Of a stretch of DNA of 64,000 nt, positions 55,353-63,454 are shown in pieces. This DNA comes from Actinomyces graevenitzii C83. GTDB taxonomy: Bacteria; Actinomycetota; Actinomycetes; Actinomycetales; Actinomycetaceae. A program made the position numbers and the translations under genes. The stretch is taken from NCBI RefSeq assembly GCF_000239695.1, contig NZ_JH470338.1:585958-649957 (forward strand), given 5' to 3'. Numbering within the stretch: the stretch's first letter is position 1; every line of letters begins with the position of its first letter. The notes beneath the pieces were generated by a model. It was not told the DNA's origin. It did not search any database and saw only the letters and a program-made list of their open reading frames with translations.

Positions 55353-55880
55353 GGTCGAGCAGGGCCGCGTCGGCGAGGACGCGCATGAGCGGGTTTGGGT
55401 CCAAGCCCCCGGCGAGTTCGTCGATAATGGTGGCGTCAGTGTCGGGCAGGCCTAATACCGAGAGTGCCGCGCGGGTCACGAGGCCCGGGTCGGCCGGGCG
55501 GATAGTGGCTCGCACCAGGTGGTGGTTGCCGTGGTCGTAGTCGTCGGCGACTACCCTAGTGAAGGCGTCGTGTCTTGCGCGCGTGTCGTCGTAGGTGCCG
55601 TGGGGGCGTTCTGCGATGAGTCGCGTTCAAGGCTTTCGCGCACCGATTCAGCCAGGAGCGCCCGGGTGACGGGGTCGGCTGCTTTAATGGTTGTGGCGTC
55701 GAGGCGGGCAATGGCCGGTGGGGTCCAGTTCTGCTCGGCGAGTTCTCGCAGCTGCGCTTCGCCGAGGCTTTGGTGTCCGCTGTCGGGGGCGCAGGTGAGG
55801 AGGCGGCGCCGCGCGCGCACGAGCGCGTCTGGGGAGTATGCGTCCGCCATGAACGAGGTCGTGGCACGTGTCGTCATCAT
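55150..55880 (-). pseudogene. Unknown Cas1 N-terminal extension, copy 1 (two frameshifts)
   Basis: Read on the minus strand, a helical domain of about 240 residues begins at MTTRATTSFMADAYSPDALV and runs through RALLAESVRESLER. A one-base deletion near 55,630 shifts the frame, and the protein goes on as TRVVADDYDHGNHHLV, AALSVLGLPDTDATIIDEL and LDRYATGRGLLYSRVG until the second shift near 55,286. Comparison with copy 2 reveals the reading. I do not know this domain. It has no Cys cluster, so it is not Cas4, and no YxDD, so it is not a reverse transcriptase. Confidence 0.65.
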
Positions 55881-55895
55881 CGTTCCTTCCCGCAA

Positions 55896-56130
55896 GCAAC
55901 CTTACAGTTACGCTACAACTATTCAGGTGGCCTGCCTCCCGACACGCCGACGTCGACAGGAGTATCCGGCGGGAAAACCGCCTCGGAGGCCGCCGGTGGC
56001 GATACACCGTATCGCAACGAAAAGTCTGATAATCTGACGCCGTGCTTGCGGATTGGATTGGTGCTTTTCCAGCCCCTGGCGATCCGAGGTGACGTTTCCC
56101 CTGGTCACAGGGGGCGTGACACGCCGTACA
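55896..56130 (+). promoter_or_regulatory. Leader of CRISPR array 1
   Basis: The last 52 bases before the first repeat are strongly conserved with the other leader. A CCCCTG-GTCA-CAGGGG inverted repeat (56098-56113) ends 17 bases before the first repeat in both leaders, suggesting a spacer-insertion signal. The leader side shows that transcription runs to the right. Confidence 0.7.
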
Positions 56131-56691
56131 GTCAGAAAGCACCGAGCGCCAAACGGTGCATTAAGACAAACTTCGATTGGCCGTAACAAAAATATAAGGT
56201 ACCTGTCAGAAAGCACCGAGCGCCAAAAGGTGCATTAAGACAGCTGGTTCCAGCGTTTTTTAGCGTCTTTGCCGGTCTGTCAGAAAGCACCGAGCGCCAA
56301 ACGGCGCATTAAGACTTGATGGCGAACCTGACCACTTCCCCGAGGAGGGAGTCTGTCAGAAAGCACCGAGCACCAAAAGGTGCATTAAGACATCATCCAG
56401 GCCAGCACTACACGCATGTCTACCCAGGTCAGAAAGCACCGAGCGCCACAAGGTGCATTAAGACAAGGTTTCGCCATCTGCTTCGCGTTGGTGGATAGCT
56501 TCCGTCAGAAAGCACCGAGCACCAAAAGGTGCATTAAGACAAAACCCACATTCGTTCAGGGGGTAAAGCCTGTAAATCTGGTCAGAAAGCACCGAGCACC
56601 AAAAGGTGCATTAAGACATGTAGTGGCTTGTTACCCATAGCTTTTATAGCTACTGCGTCAGAAAGCACCGAGCGCCAAAAGGTGCATTAAG
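56131..56691 (+). CRISPR. CRISPR array 1: 8 repeats, 7 spacers
   Basis: Repeats of 37 bases begin GTCAGAAAGC, contain the hairpin GCGCC-AAAA-GGTGC (or variants) and end ATTAAGAC. Repeat starts: 56131, 56205, 56279, 56355, 56428, 56504, 56581, 56657. Spacers are 36-40 bases. The last repeat is cut after TTAAG at 56691, where the ISL3 end begins, so original distal spacers are lost. Confidence 0.97.
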
Positions 56692-57190
56692 GGCTCTTCA
56701 GAGTTGGGTGTGGGTGGAGGCATCTAGACCTCCTGCGATGAGGAGCATTCGGAGTTGGTAGCTGGTGGGGTTGCGGTAACCTCTGGCGATTCGTCTGCCC
56801 AGCTCGATAATGTCCGTTGATGGCTTCCGTGGAGCCGTTGCTGGCTCCGCCGGTATCCAAGTAGGCCAAGAAGGCGTCCTTCCACTTGCGTAGGGTCCGC
56901 CCCTAGGCGAGCGATTTCGGGGATGGGACAAGCTGGTAGGCGCTGGATGAGACAAGCGACCAGGCGTTGGCCTTGGGCGGGTGCGGCTTGGTGGAAGACC
57001 TCGCGCACTTGCCCAGTGAAGGTAGGCGACATCGACACTGATATGCGCCTCATCTGCCACGAAGGCCTCACGGAGGCGTTCCTTTTGACGTGAGGTGAGC
57101 CTGCATGTGTGAGGCGCGCAAAAGAAGCCGGATCTGATATAGGGGATCGCCCTTGCGTCCACGGTGACCAGTCGTGTCTTGCTGGACGCG
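56692..57190 (-). mobile_element. ISL3-type remnant 1
   Basis: Begins with GGCTCTTCAGAGTTG exactly after the truncated CRISPR repeat and follows the same sequence as the copy at 58796 for about 500 bases, then breaks near 57,190 and continues into the second copy of the Cas1 extension. Only the C-terminal part of the transposase, on the minus strand, is represented, with frameshifts. Confidence 0.8.
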
Positions 57191-57843
57191 GCGACGGCAT
57201 CGATGGCGCCGGCCAGGCGCTGCTCGCTTGGCGCCGCGAGCATGAGGGCGGTTCCGACGCGCGAGTAACGCAGTCCTCGCCCAGTGGCGTACCTGTCAAG
57301 ATCAAACAGAGCGGCGTCGGCTAGCACGCTCGCGATCGGGTTGGGGTCCGAGGCCCGGGCGAGTTCGTCGATAATGGGCGCGTCGGCGTCGGGGACGTCC
57401 AGTGCCGAGAGTGCCGCACGGGTCACGAGGCCAGGGGCGGCCGGGCGGATGATGGCTTACGCGAGGTGGTGGTTGCCGTGGTCGTAGTCCTCGACGAGTC
57501 CCCTGCTGAATGCATCGTGTCCTGCGCGCGTGTCATCGTAGGTGCCGTAGGGGCGTTCCGCGGCGAGGCGGCGTTCGAGGCTTTCGCGCACCGATTCAGC
57601 CAGGAGCGCCCGAGTGATGGGGGCAGCCGTCGTGAGAGTGTTCCTGTCAAGTGCGGCGATGCGTGGCGGCGCCCAGTCGTGGGCTGCGAGGACACGGAGT
57701 TGTTCGTCGGTGAGGCTTCCCGGCGTGGAGGTGTTCGCTCTGGTGGGGTCGGGGTGTGCTGTGAGGAGTCGGCGTCTGGCGCAAGTGAGGGCTTCGGGGG
57801 TGAGCGCTTCTCTCAGGGACGAGGCCGTGGTGGGTGTCGTCAT
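57190..57843 (-). pseudogene. Unknown Cas1 N-terminal extension, copy 2 (stop codon and truncated)
   Basis: The second copy of the same domain. It starts at ATG 57841-57843 (MTTPTTASSLREALTPEAL) with AAGGA upstream, reads without frameshift through LAAERPYGTYDDTRAGHDAF, hits a TAA near 57,457 after GNHHLA, and then continues in the same frame as IIRPAAPGLVTRAALSALDV to about 57,190, where ISL3 sequence replaces the Cas1 catalytic domain. It supplies the correct frame for the damaged copy 1. Confidence 0.65.
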
Positions 57844-57858
57844 CGTCGTTCCTTCCAC

Positions 57859-58096
57859 TCAACAACCTTGCGGTTACCCTACAAGTGTGAAGTGCTGTGA
57901 CTGATCGACACGCCGGTGACGGCGGCGATCTCCGAGGCAAAAGCATCACCAGAGCGAGTCTGCGGCGATGCCAGCATTTCCAACGAATAGTCTGATATTC
58001 TTCCCTTGTGCTTGCTGGTCGGAGGGATGCTTTTTCGACCACTGGCGATCCGACGTAACGTTTCCCCTGGCCACAGGGGGTACGACACGCCGGGCA
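57859..58096 (+). promoter_or_regulatory. Leader of CRISPR array 2
   Basis: Homologous to the first leader, best in the last 53 bases. The CCCCTG-GCCA-CAGGGG inverted repeat at 58064-58079 again ends 17 bases before the first repeat. It lies just upstream of the second copy of the Cas1 extension gene, so leader and gene are divergent. Confidence 0.7.
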
Positions 58097-58795
58097 GTCA
58101 GAAAGCACCGAGCGCCAAAAGGTGCATTAAGACATGAAAGACCAAAACTTTCAGAAATTCTCTGGCAGATCGCCAGAAAGCACCGAGCGCCAAAAGGTGC
58201 ATTAAGACTATACGGGGCGGCCAGTGAGAGGATTTACCAGGATGGCCAGAAAGAACCGAGCGCCAAAAGGTGCATTAAGACAGTCGTACCGAGAAGAACA
58301 GCAAGATCGTCATTTGGCTTGCCAGAAAGCACCGAGCGCCAAAAGGTGCATTAAGACACAAACGTGAACGCCATCACGTAATCGATGACAAGCCAGAAAG
58401 AACCGAGCGCCAAAAGGTGCATTAAGACGTAAGTTCACCGATTTTTTGGGAGGCTTCGCTCAGGTCGTCAGAAAGCACTGAGCACCAAAAGGTGCATTAA
58501 GACGCGTGCTGTTCCCGTAGCGTTTTTGCCATTTTCGTCAGAAAGCACCGAGCACCAAAAGGCGCATTAAGACTCGTTGTATCATTCCGTAGATAATCGA
58601 AGGAATTGAGAGTCAGAAAGCACCGAGCACCAAACGGTGCATTAAGACACTTTAATTGACCTATCAGCCATACGTCCTATACCCCGTCAGAAAGCACCGA
58701 GCGCCAAAAGGCGCATTAAGACACTCATGGCATGGCCTTAACACTGGCGTTTACAGGGTGGTCAGAAAGCACCGAGCGCCAAAAGGTGCATTAAG
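58097..58795 (+). CRISPR. CRISPR array 2: 10 repeats, 9 spacers
   Basis: Same 37-base repeat. Starts: 58097, 58172, 58245, 58321, 58392, 58467, 58537, 58612, 58686, 58761. Spacers 33-39 bases. Repeats 2-5 begin GCC instead of GTC; repeats 3 and 5 have AAGAACC for AAGCACC. The last repeat stops after TTAAG at 58795, the identical point as in array 1, and ISL3 sequence follows. The spacers differ from those in array 1. Confidence 0.97.
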
Positions 58796-60138
58796 GGCTC
58801 TTCAGAGTTGGGTGTGGGTGGAGGCATCTAGACCTCCTGCGATGAGGAGCATTCAGAGTTGGTAGCTGGTGGGATTGCGGTAGCCTCTGGCGATTCGTCT
58901 GCCCAGCTCGATAATGTCCGTTGATGGCTTCCGTGGAGCCGTTGCTTGCTCCGTCGGTATCGGAGTAGGCGTCGAGTGCGTCCTTCCACTTACGTAGGGT
59001 CCGGCCCAGGCAAGCGATTTCAGGAATGGGACAGGCTGGTAGGCGCTGGATGAGACGAGCGGCCAGGCGTCGGCCTTGGGCGGGTGCGGCTTGGTGGAAG
59101 ACCTCGCGCACTTGCCCGGTGAAGATAGGCGACGTCGACACTGATATGTGCCTCATCTGCCACGAAGGCCTCACGGAGGTGTTCCTTTTGGCGTGGGGTG
59201 AGCCTGTGGCGCGAGGCGCGCAAAAGATTGCGGACCTGGGTAGAGGGGATCGCCCTTGCGCCCACGGTGACCGGTCGTGTCTTGCTGGACGCGGGCGGCG
59301 CACCTCACCTGGAGCGTGTCCAGCGAGCTTGACGATATGGAAGGCGTCGAGGACGCTGGTGGCGTCTTGGAGTTGATCGTCGATGGCGTTCTTGCTGTCC
59401 CTGGAAGGGGTCCAGCGCCGTGGGATGGTCCTTCCCTCGCGTCAGGTCCACGATGCCGGTGAGCTCACGTGGGCCCCGGCGGCGTCGGTCCTGGTGATGC
59501 CATACGCGCTCATCAACCCCCAATACCTGCACGCCTGCGAACCGGGCGGGGTCATCAGATGCGGCTTGCAGGCACGGCTTGATGTGGGACCACACGGTGT
59601 TCCACGTGGTTGCCAGTTGTCGAGCCAATCCTGCTATGGTGGCTCCTTCGAAGCGCAACTGTCGGATCGCCCAGCGGATCGCCCGCACACCCAAACGCGC
59701 CCGGGGTGCACACACCTTCTCGCTGTGCTCCAGGAATGTCACCGTCTGGCAGGTGCGTTCGCGGCATATCCAGCGTCGCTTAAGCCATCGGATCCGCACC
59801 GGGACCCCGGCCCAGGGCGCGTCGATCACCTCCACCACCACGCGCCCGTGGCCTTGTGCGATTCAGCCCACAACCCGGGCAGCCCGTCAGCTGGTTGCAC
59901 GACTCAACATCAAGCACCAGAGCATCTGGGGTGCGAGCCACGCTCATCAGATGGAAGCCCTCCAAACTGACGGGCAGATCACACCGATCACAACGATCAA
60001 GCGACACACAGCAGCAGCAGGTAGGGCCAGACACCGCCCGAGGTCTTTGAAGACAGCGGGGGTTGAAGTCCGCTCATCACCTGGGACCTCGATCTCTACC
60101 CGCAACCCCCGCTCACCCACACTCAACTCGGAAGAGCC
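58796..60138 (-). mobile_element. ISL3-type element 2 (nearly full length, degenerate)
   Basis: About 1.34 kb, the normal ISL3 size, bounded by GGCTCTTCAGAGTTG on the left and the complement of GGCTCTTCCGAGTTG on the right. The transposase on the minus strand is recognisable but broken by several shifts: zinc-ribbon N-terminus near 60,000 (CDRCDLPVSLEG, CNQLTGCPGCG), helix-turn-helix and first Asp at 59,550-59,800 (VLGVDERVWHH), and C-terminal parts to 58,800. No target duplication flanks the copy. Confidence 0.85.
59305..60034 (-). pseudogene. ISL3-family transposase, N-terminal and central part
   Basis: Two reading frames joined by a shift near 59,800. The first has Cys pairs (CDRCDL, CPGCGL) of the zinc ribbon; the second has WLKRRWICRERTC, AIRQLRFEGATIAGLARQL and the GVDERVWH element. 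A second shift near 59,400 breaks the catalytic domain. Not functional. Confidence 0.8.
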
Positions 60139-60375
60139 AGTTTGATCGAGGCCCTGGTAGTGCACGCGGGAGACTACGGCATGTCCGTGTCCGAGGAGCT
60201 GCGCCCGAAGATGAAAGAATCAAGCGCGATGGCCAAGGCCCTGCGCGCCCTGGACGCCCTGCCCCACGCACCCACGCGCCACGCCCGCGAGGCGGCGGAG
60301 GCGCTCAGCGCGGCGCGTGCGCGCCGAGATCGAGGCACCCCTGCGTGACCTGATCCGCTGGGGACTCTTGACGTA
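60139..60375 (+). pseudogene. Gene fragment cut by ISL3
   Basis: Directly after the IS end, a frame reads SLIEALVVHAGDYGMSVSEE and continues to EAAEALSAARA, then after a shift EIEAPLRDLIRWGLLTY and a stop. Its missing front appears to be at about 62,040-62,096, on the other side of the segment, where PPMDMGARVRASNSL would join it. Family unknown; the sequence is helical and charged. Confidence 0.5.
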
Positions 60376-60488
60376 CTGAGCGGTGTTGTGTGCGCGGGCG
60401 CCGCGGCTGCAGGGGCAGTCGCGGCGCTTGGCGTCAGGGCGTTGTTACTTGTCTTTCGGGGTGGATGCAGTCCGGGCCTCGTGCATGT

Positions 60489-60755
60489 TTACTCGCCGTA
60501 GTGGAAGCGGCAGGAAATGATCCAGAGGGCTTTGCCGTCGTCGCTGATCTGGTAGATCAGGCGGTGCCGTGAGTCGATCCGGCGTGACCAGTACCCCGAG
60601 AACTCGTAGCGAAGAGGCTCAGGCTTGCCGATCCCCTCGTTTCCGTTGCGCTGGATGTCCTTGATGAGTGCGTTGATGCGCTTGAGGGTCTTGCGATCCT
60701 CGAACTGCCACCAGACATAGTCGTTCCAGGCCTCCTCATCCCATGTGATGTGCAT
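60489..60755 (-). CDS. yoeB: YoeB/Txe-family toxin
   Basis: An 88-residue mRNA interferase of the RelE fold. WDEEAWNDYVWW at the start, GKPEPLRYEFSGYWSRRIDSRHRLIYQI and ending SCRFHYGE with the C-terminal His-Tyr pair are family marks. It cuts ribosome-bound mRNA when free. Its ATG lies 2 bases after the antitoxin stop. Confidence 0.93.
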   Translation of the reverse strand: MHITWDEEAWNDYVWWQFEDRKTLKRINALIKDIQRNGNEGIGKPEPLRYEFSGYWSRRIDSRHRLIYQISDDGKALWIISCRFHYGE

Positions 60756-60757
60756 GG

Positions 60758-61021
60758 TCAGTCCTCGTCGAGCTCAATGAGGTCGTGAACGACGCCCTCG
60801 CCAGCGCGGTGACGTGCGATCGATTCGCGCAGGTGGCGGGCGTTTGCGGGGGACTGCATGAGGTAGACGGTCTCCATGAGGGACTCGTACTCGTCGAGGG
60901 CGATAATGACGGCGCTCTCGTGGCCCTGTCGGGTAATGACGATTTCCTCGCGGTCGTTGACGACCTGGTCGAGGACCTCGGCGTAGCGTGCGCGTGACTC
61001 GGTGTAGGTCATGGTTTTCAT
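60758..61021 (-). CDS. yefM: YefM/Phd-type antitoxin
   Basis: An 87-residue antitoxin: MKTMTYTESRARYAEVLDQV, VITRQGHESAVIIALDEYES and an extended C-terminal half that would bind YoeB. GAGGAG precedes the ATG 61019-61021. The complete pair may hold this accessory segment in the population. Confidence 0.92.
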   Translation of the reverse strand: MKTMTYTESRARYAEVLDQVVNDREEIVITRQGHESAVIIALDEYESLMETVYLMQSPANARHLRESIARHRAGEGVVHDLIELDED

Positions 61022-61449
61022 GGGGTGCTCCTCTGCTCGTCTATGTACAGAACATTGTACATGAAGTGAGGGTGTGTGTCTCCAGCCGGATGGTGATGCG
61101 CGGGGGTAACGCCTCCATGCGGGGCCAGGTACTGCGGAACTGCTGGCGCGGGACTGCTGACGTGGGACTGCTGGCATGGGGTCTGCATCGCGGCGTCCTT
61201 CACCTGGGAGGGAGAGGGCCGTGCGTTCTGGATAGGAAGCGCTGATCTGGATAGGTTATTTTCCTATCCGCAACGTCATAACCTATCCAGTTCGTGGTTT
61301 CCTATCCGCTTCGTGGCCGCCCATGCCCATGCGCGTCCGCACGTGGGCCCGATGATGTGCACGTGGGCCCTTTCATCCGCACGGGGGCAGCGCCGCCTAC
61401 GCGCAGGTTATGGGGTTTACGTGTGTGTCAAGGGGTTAACGTGCAGCCC
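61022..61449. other. Intergenic region with GGATAGG repeats
   Basis: No gene is seen. Five copies of the heptamer GGATAGG or its complement fall within 61230-61307, and CTGGATAGGTTAT (61247-61259) with ATAACCTATCCAG (61278-61290) form a perfect 13-base inverted repeat. GCACGTGGGCCC occurs twice near 61,337 and 61,359. It may contain operators for the YefM-YoeB genes or a replication-type site. Confidence 0.5.
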
Positions 61450-61875
61450 TTAGTGGCCGCGGTGGCGAGCCTTCGCTTTCAGGCGGGCGAGTCGTCGTTT
61501 CTCTTCAGCTTTCTTTCGTTTCTCTTGCCTGGTTGTGGAAGCTCGTTCTTGTGCCGTGCGTTCACGTTCCGCTTGAATCGATGCCTGTGACGCAGTGGAA
61601 GGAAGCGCACGGCGAGCGAGGCGAGACGCTTGGCGCTGTGTGCGCTTAGGGTTGTGGTGTGTCGTCTGGCGTTGGGCCGTATCGGGCGTCCAAGCGGCCT
61701 CGTCGAGGCGGCACAGGAGAGCGTTAGCGTGAGCGAGAAGGAACTCGTAGAACTCCGCGTCTGAGGGCTGCGCGCCGAACACGATTCTAACGGCGCGAAC
61801 ACGGTCGGCCTCGTGGCGCTCAATGACACCGACCCAGAACTGACCATCGAAATATAGTGTGGACTCCGTCTTCAT
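61450..61875 (-). CDS. YjdF-family (DUF2992) protein
   Basis: About 141 residues. LYFDGQFWVGVIERHEADRV followed by VRIVFGAQPSDAEFYEFLL is typical of the YjdF family, followed by a highly basic C-terminal tail. In Bacilli these genes are controlled by an azaaromatic-sensing riboswitch; none is visible here. Start at ATG 61873-61875, with GGAG upstream. Confidence 0.8.
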   Translation of the reverse strand: MKTESTLYFDGQFWVGVIERHEADRVRAVRIVFGAQPSDAEFYEFLLAHANALLCRLDEAAWTPDTAQRQTTHHNPKRTQRQASRLARRALPSTASQASIQAERERTAQERASTTRQEKRKKAEEKRRLARLKAKARHRGH

Positions 61876-62096
61876 TACTCGTCTCCAGGTACACCACGGT
61901 GGACCCGATGACGCTGGATTCTGCTCGGGGCAGCGACGGATGCGAGGCATCGCCCAGACTTCCTACTGGACTGTGCGGTTCGCGTATCAGGACTGACGAC
62001 TCATTATACATCCCGTGTTCCGGGGTGTTGCTACTGGACGATCGGCTTGCCGCCGATGGACATGGGGGCGCGGGTACGGGCCTCCAACAGTTTGAT

Positions 62097-63190
62097 GGCT
62101 CTTCAGAGTTGAGTGTGGGTGGAGGCATCTAGACCTTCTGCGATGAGGATTCGGAGTTGGTAGCTGGTGGGGTTGCGGTAGCCTCTGGCGGTGCGTCTGC
62201 CCAGCTCGATAATGTCCGTTGATGGCTTCCGTGGAGCCGTTGCTTGCTCCGTCGGTGTCGAAGTAGTCGTCGAGTGCGTCCTTCCACTTGCGCAGGGTCC
62301 GCCCCAGGCGAGCGATTTCGGAGATGGACAGGCTGGTAGGCGCTCGATGAGACGAGCGGCCAGGCGTTGGCCTTGGGTGGGTGTGGCTTGGTGGAAGAAC
62401 TCGCGCACTTGCCCGGTGAAGGTAGGCGACGTCGACACTGATGTGCGCTTCATCTGCCGTGAAGGCCTCACGGAGGCGTTCTTTCTGTCCCTGGAAGGGA
62501 TCCACCGTCGCGATCTGGATACCGGAGCGAAAGTCTTCGCCGCGCTCTTCTAGCCAGTTCTCATGCATGGTGCCAGATCTGCCTGGGACCAGGTCCACTC
62601 AAGCGGGCCGTGGGATGATCCTCCCCTAGACGTGGTCCACGATGCCGGTGAGCTCACGGGGGCCCCGTCGACGTCGGTCCTGGTGATGCCACACATGCTC
62701 ATCAACCCCCAGCACCCGAACCCCCGCAAAAACGGGCAGGGTCATCAGATGCGGCTTGCAGACACGGCTTGATATGGGACCATACGGTATTCCACGTGGT
62801 GCGACATATCCAGCGTCGCTTAAACCACCGGAACCTTGCCGGGACCCCGGCCCAGGGCGCGTCGATCACCTCCACCACCACGCACCCGTGGCCTTGAGCA
62901 AGTCACCGCGCATCCAGGGCACCCCGCCAGCTGGTTGCACGACTCAACATCGAGCATCAGAGTATCTGGGGTGCGAGTCACGCTCATCAGATGGAAGCCC
63001 TCCAAACTGACGAGCAGATCACACCGATCACACCGATCAAGCGACACGGAGCAGCAGCAGGTAGGGCCAGACACCACCCGAGGTCCTTTGAAGATCGCGG
63101 GGGTTGAAGTCCGCTCATCACCTGGGACCTCGACCTCTACCCGCAACCCCCGCTCAACACCCACTCACCCACACTCAACTCGGAAGAGCC
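62097..63190 (-). mobile_element. ISL3-type element 3 (internally deleted)
   Basis: Both ends (GGCTCTTCAGAGTTG left, complement of GGCTCTTCCGAGTTG right) are present, but the body is about 250 bases shorter than in copy 2; most of the helix-turn-helix and central transposase is missing. Transposase fragments remain at 62,100-62,470 and 62,820-63,160 (zinc-ribbon part CDRCDLLVSLEGFH). Confidence 0.8.
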
Positions 63191-63217
63191 GTTAAACGAT
63201 CAAGAAGCAGAGGAGTA

Positions 63218-63454
63218 ATGATAAGAACCTGCTACGATTTATTGTGAAAGAAGCTCGTCAACGAAGGCTGACTGAAGCGCGATCTTCAGGTCAAGGCAGA
63301 CATCAGTACTGGCACCGTCGCCAAGCTCGATGGAAACGAGAATGTCACTACCACCGTGCTCGTTAAAATCGCTGAAGCGTCGGTCCGAGAACTGATCAAT
63401 ATCGCGGAGATTGTCGAAGACATGGAGGAGGAGAGCAATGTCAAAGCTCACTGA
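63218..63454 (+). pseudogene. XRE-family helix-turn-helix regulator with two in-frame TGA codons
   Basis: With AGGAG upstream, an ATG at 63218 opens a frame reading MIRTCYDLL, TGA, KKLVNEG, TGA, LKRDLQVKADISTGTVAKLD, and on to NVKAH and a stop at 63454. Apart from the two TGA codons, alignment with small XRE proteins (LLWKLL..., then helix-turn-helix) is uninterrupted. The first TGA is where relatives have Trp. The end overlaps hsdR by 17 bases. Confidence 0.6.

Noticed and set aside
55232..55640. Programmed frameshifting to make a long Cas1
   Set aside because: The two shifts differ in type, no slippery heptamer was noticed, and the second copy has neither shift, so decay is more likely.
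55150..55880. Cas4 or reverse transcriptase fused to Cas1
   Set aside because: No Cys cluster for an iron-sulfur site and no YxDD motif are visible in either copy.
58796..60138. Active ISL3 transposase
   Set aside because: All three copies have frameshifts or deletions in the catalytic region; no intact frame of about 400 residues exists.
61294..61590. Plus-strand gene in the 61.3-61.6 kb gap
   Set aside because: It runs into the YjdF-like gene on the other strand and shows no ribosome site or family pattern.
63218..63454. TGA recoded as tryptophan
   Set aside because: Other genes in the window, such as cas10 and yebC, end at TGA, and only this small gene contains internal TGA. Nonsense mutation is the simpler reading.
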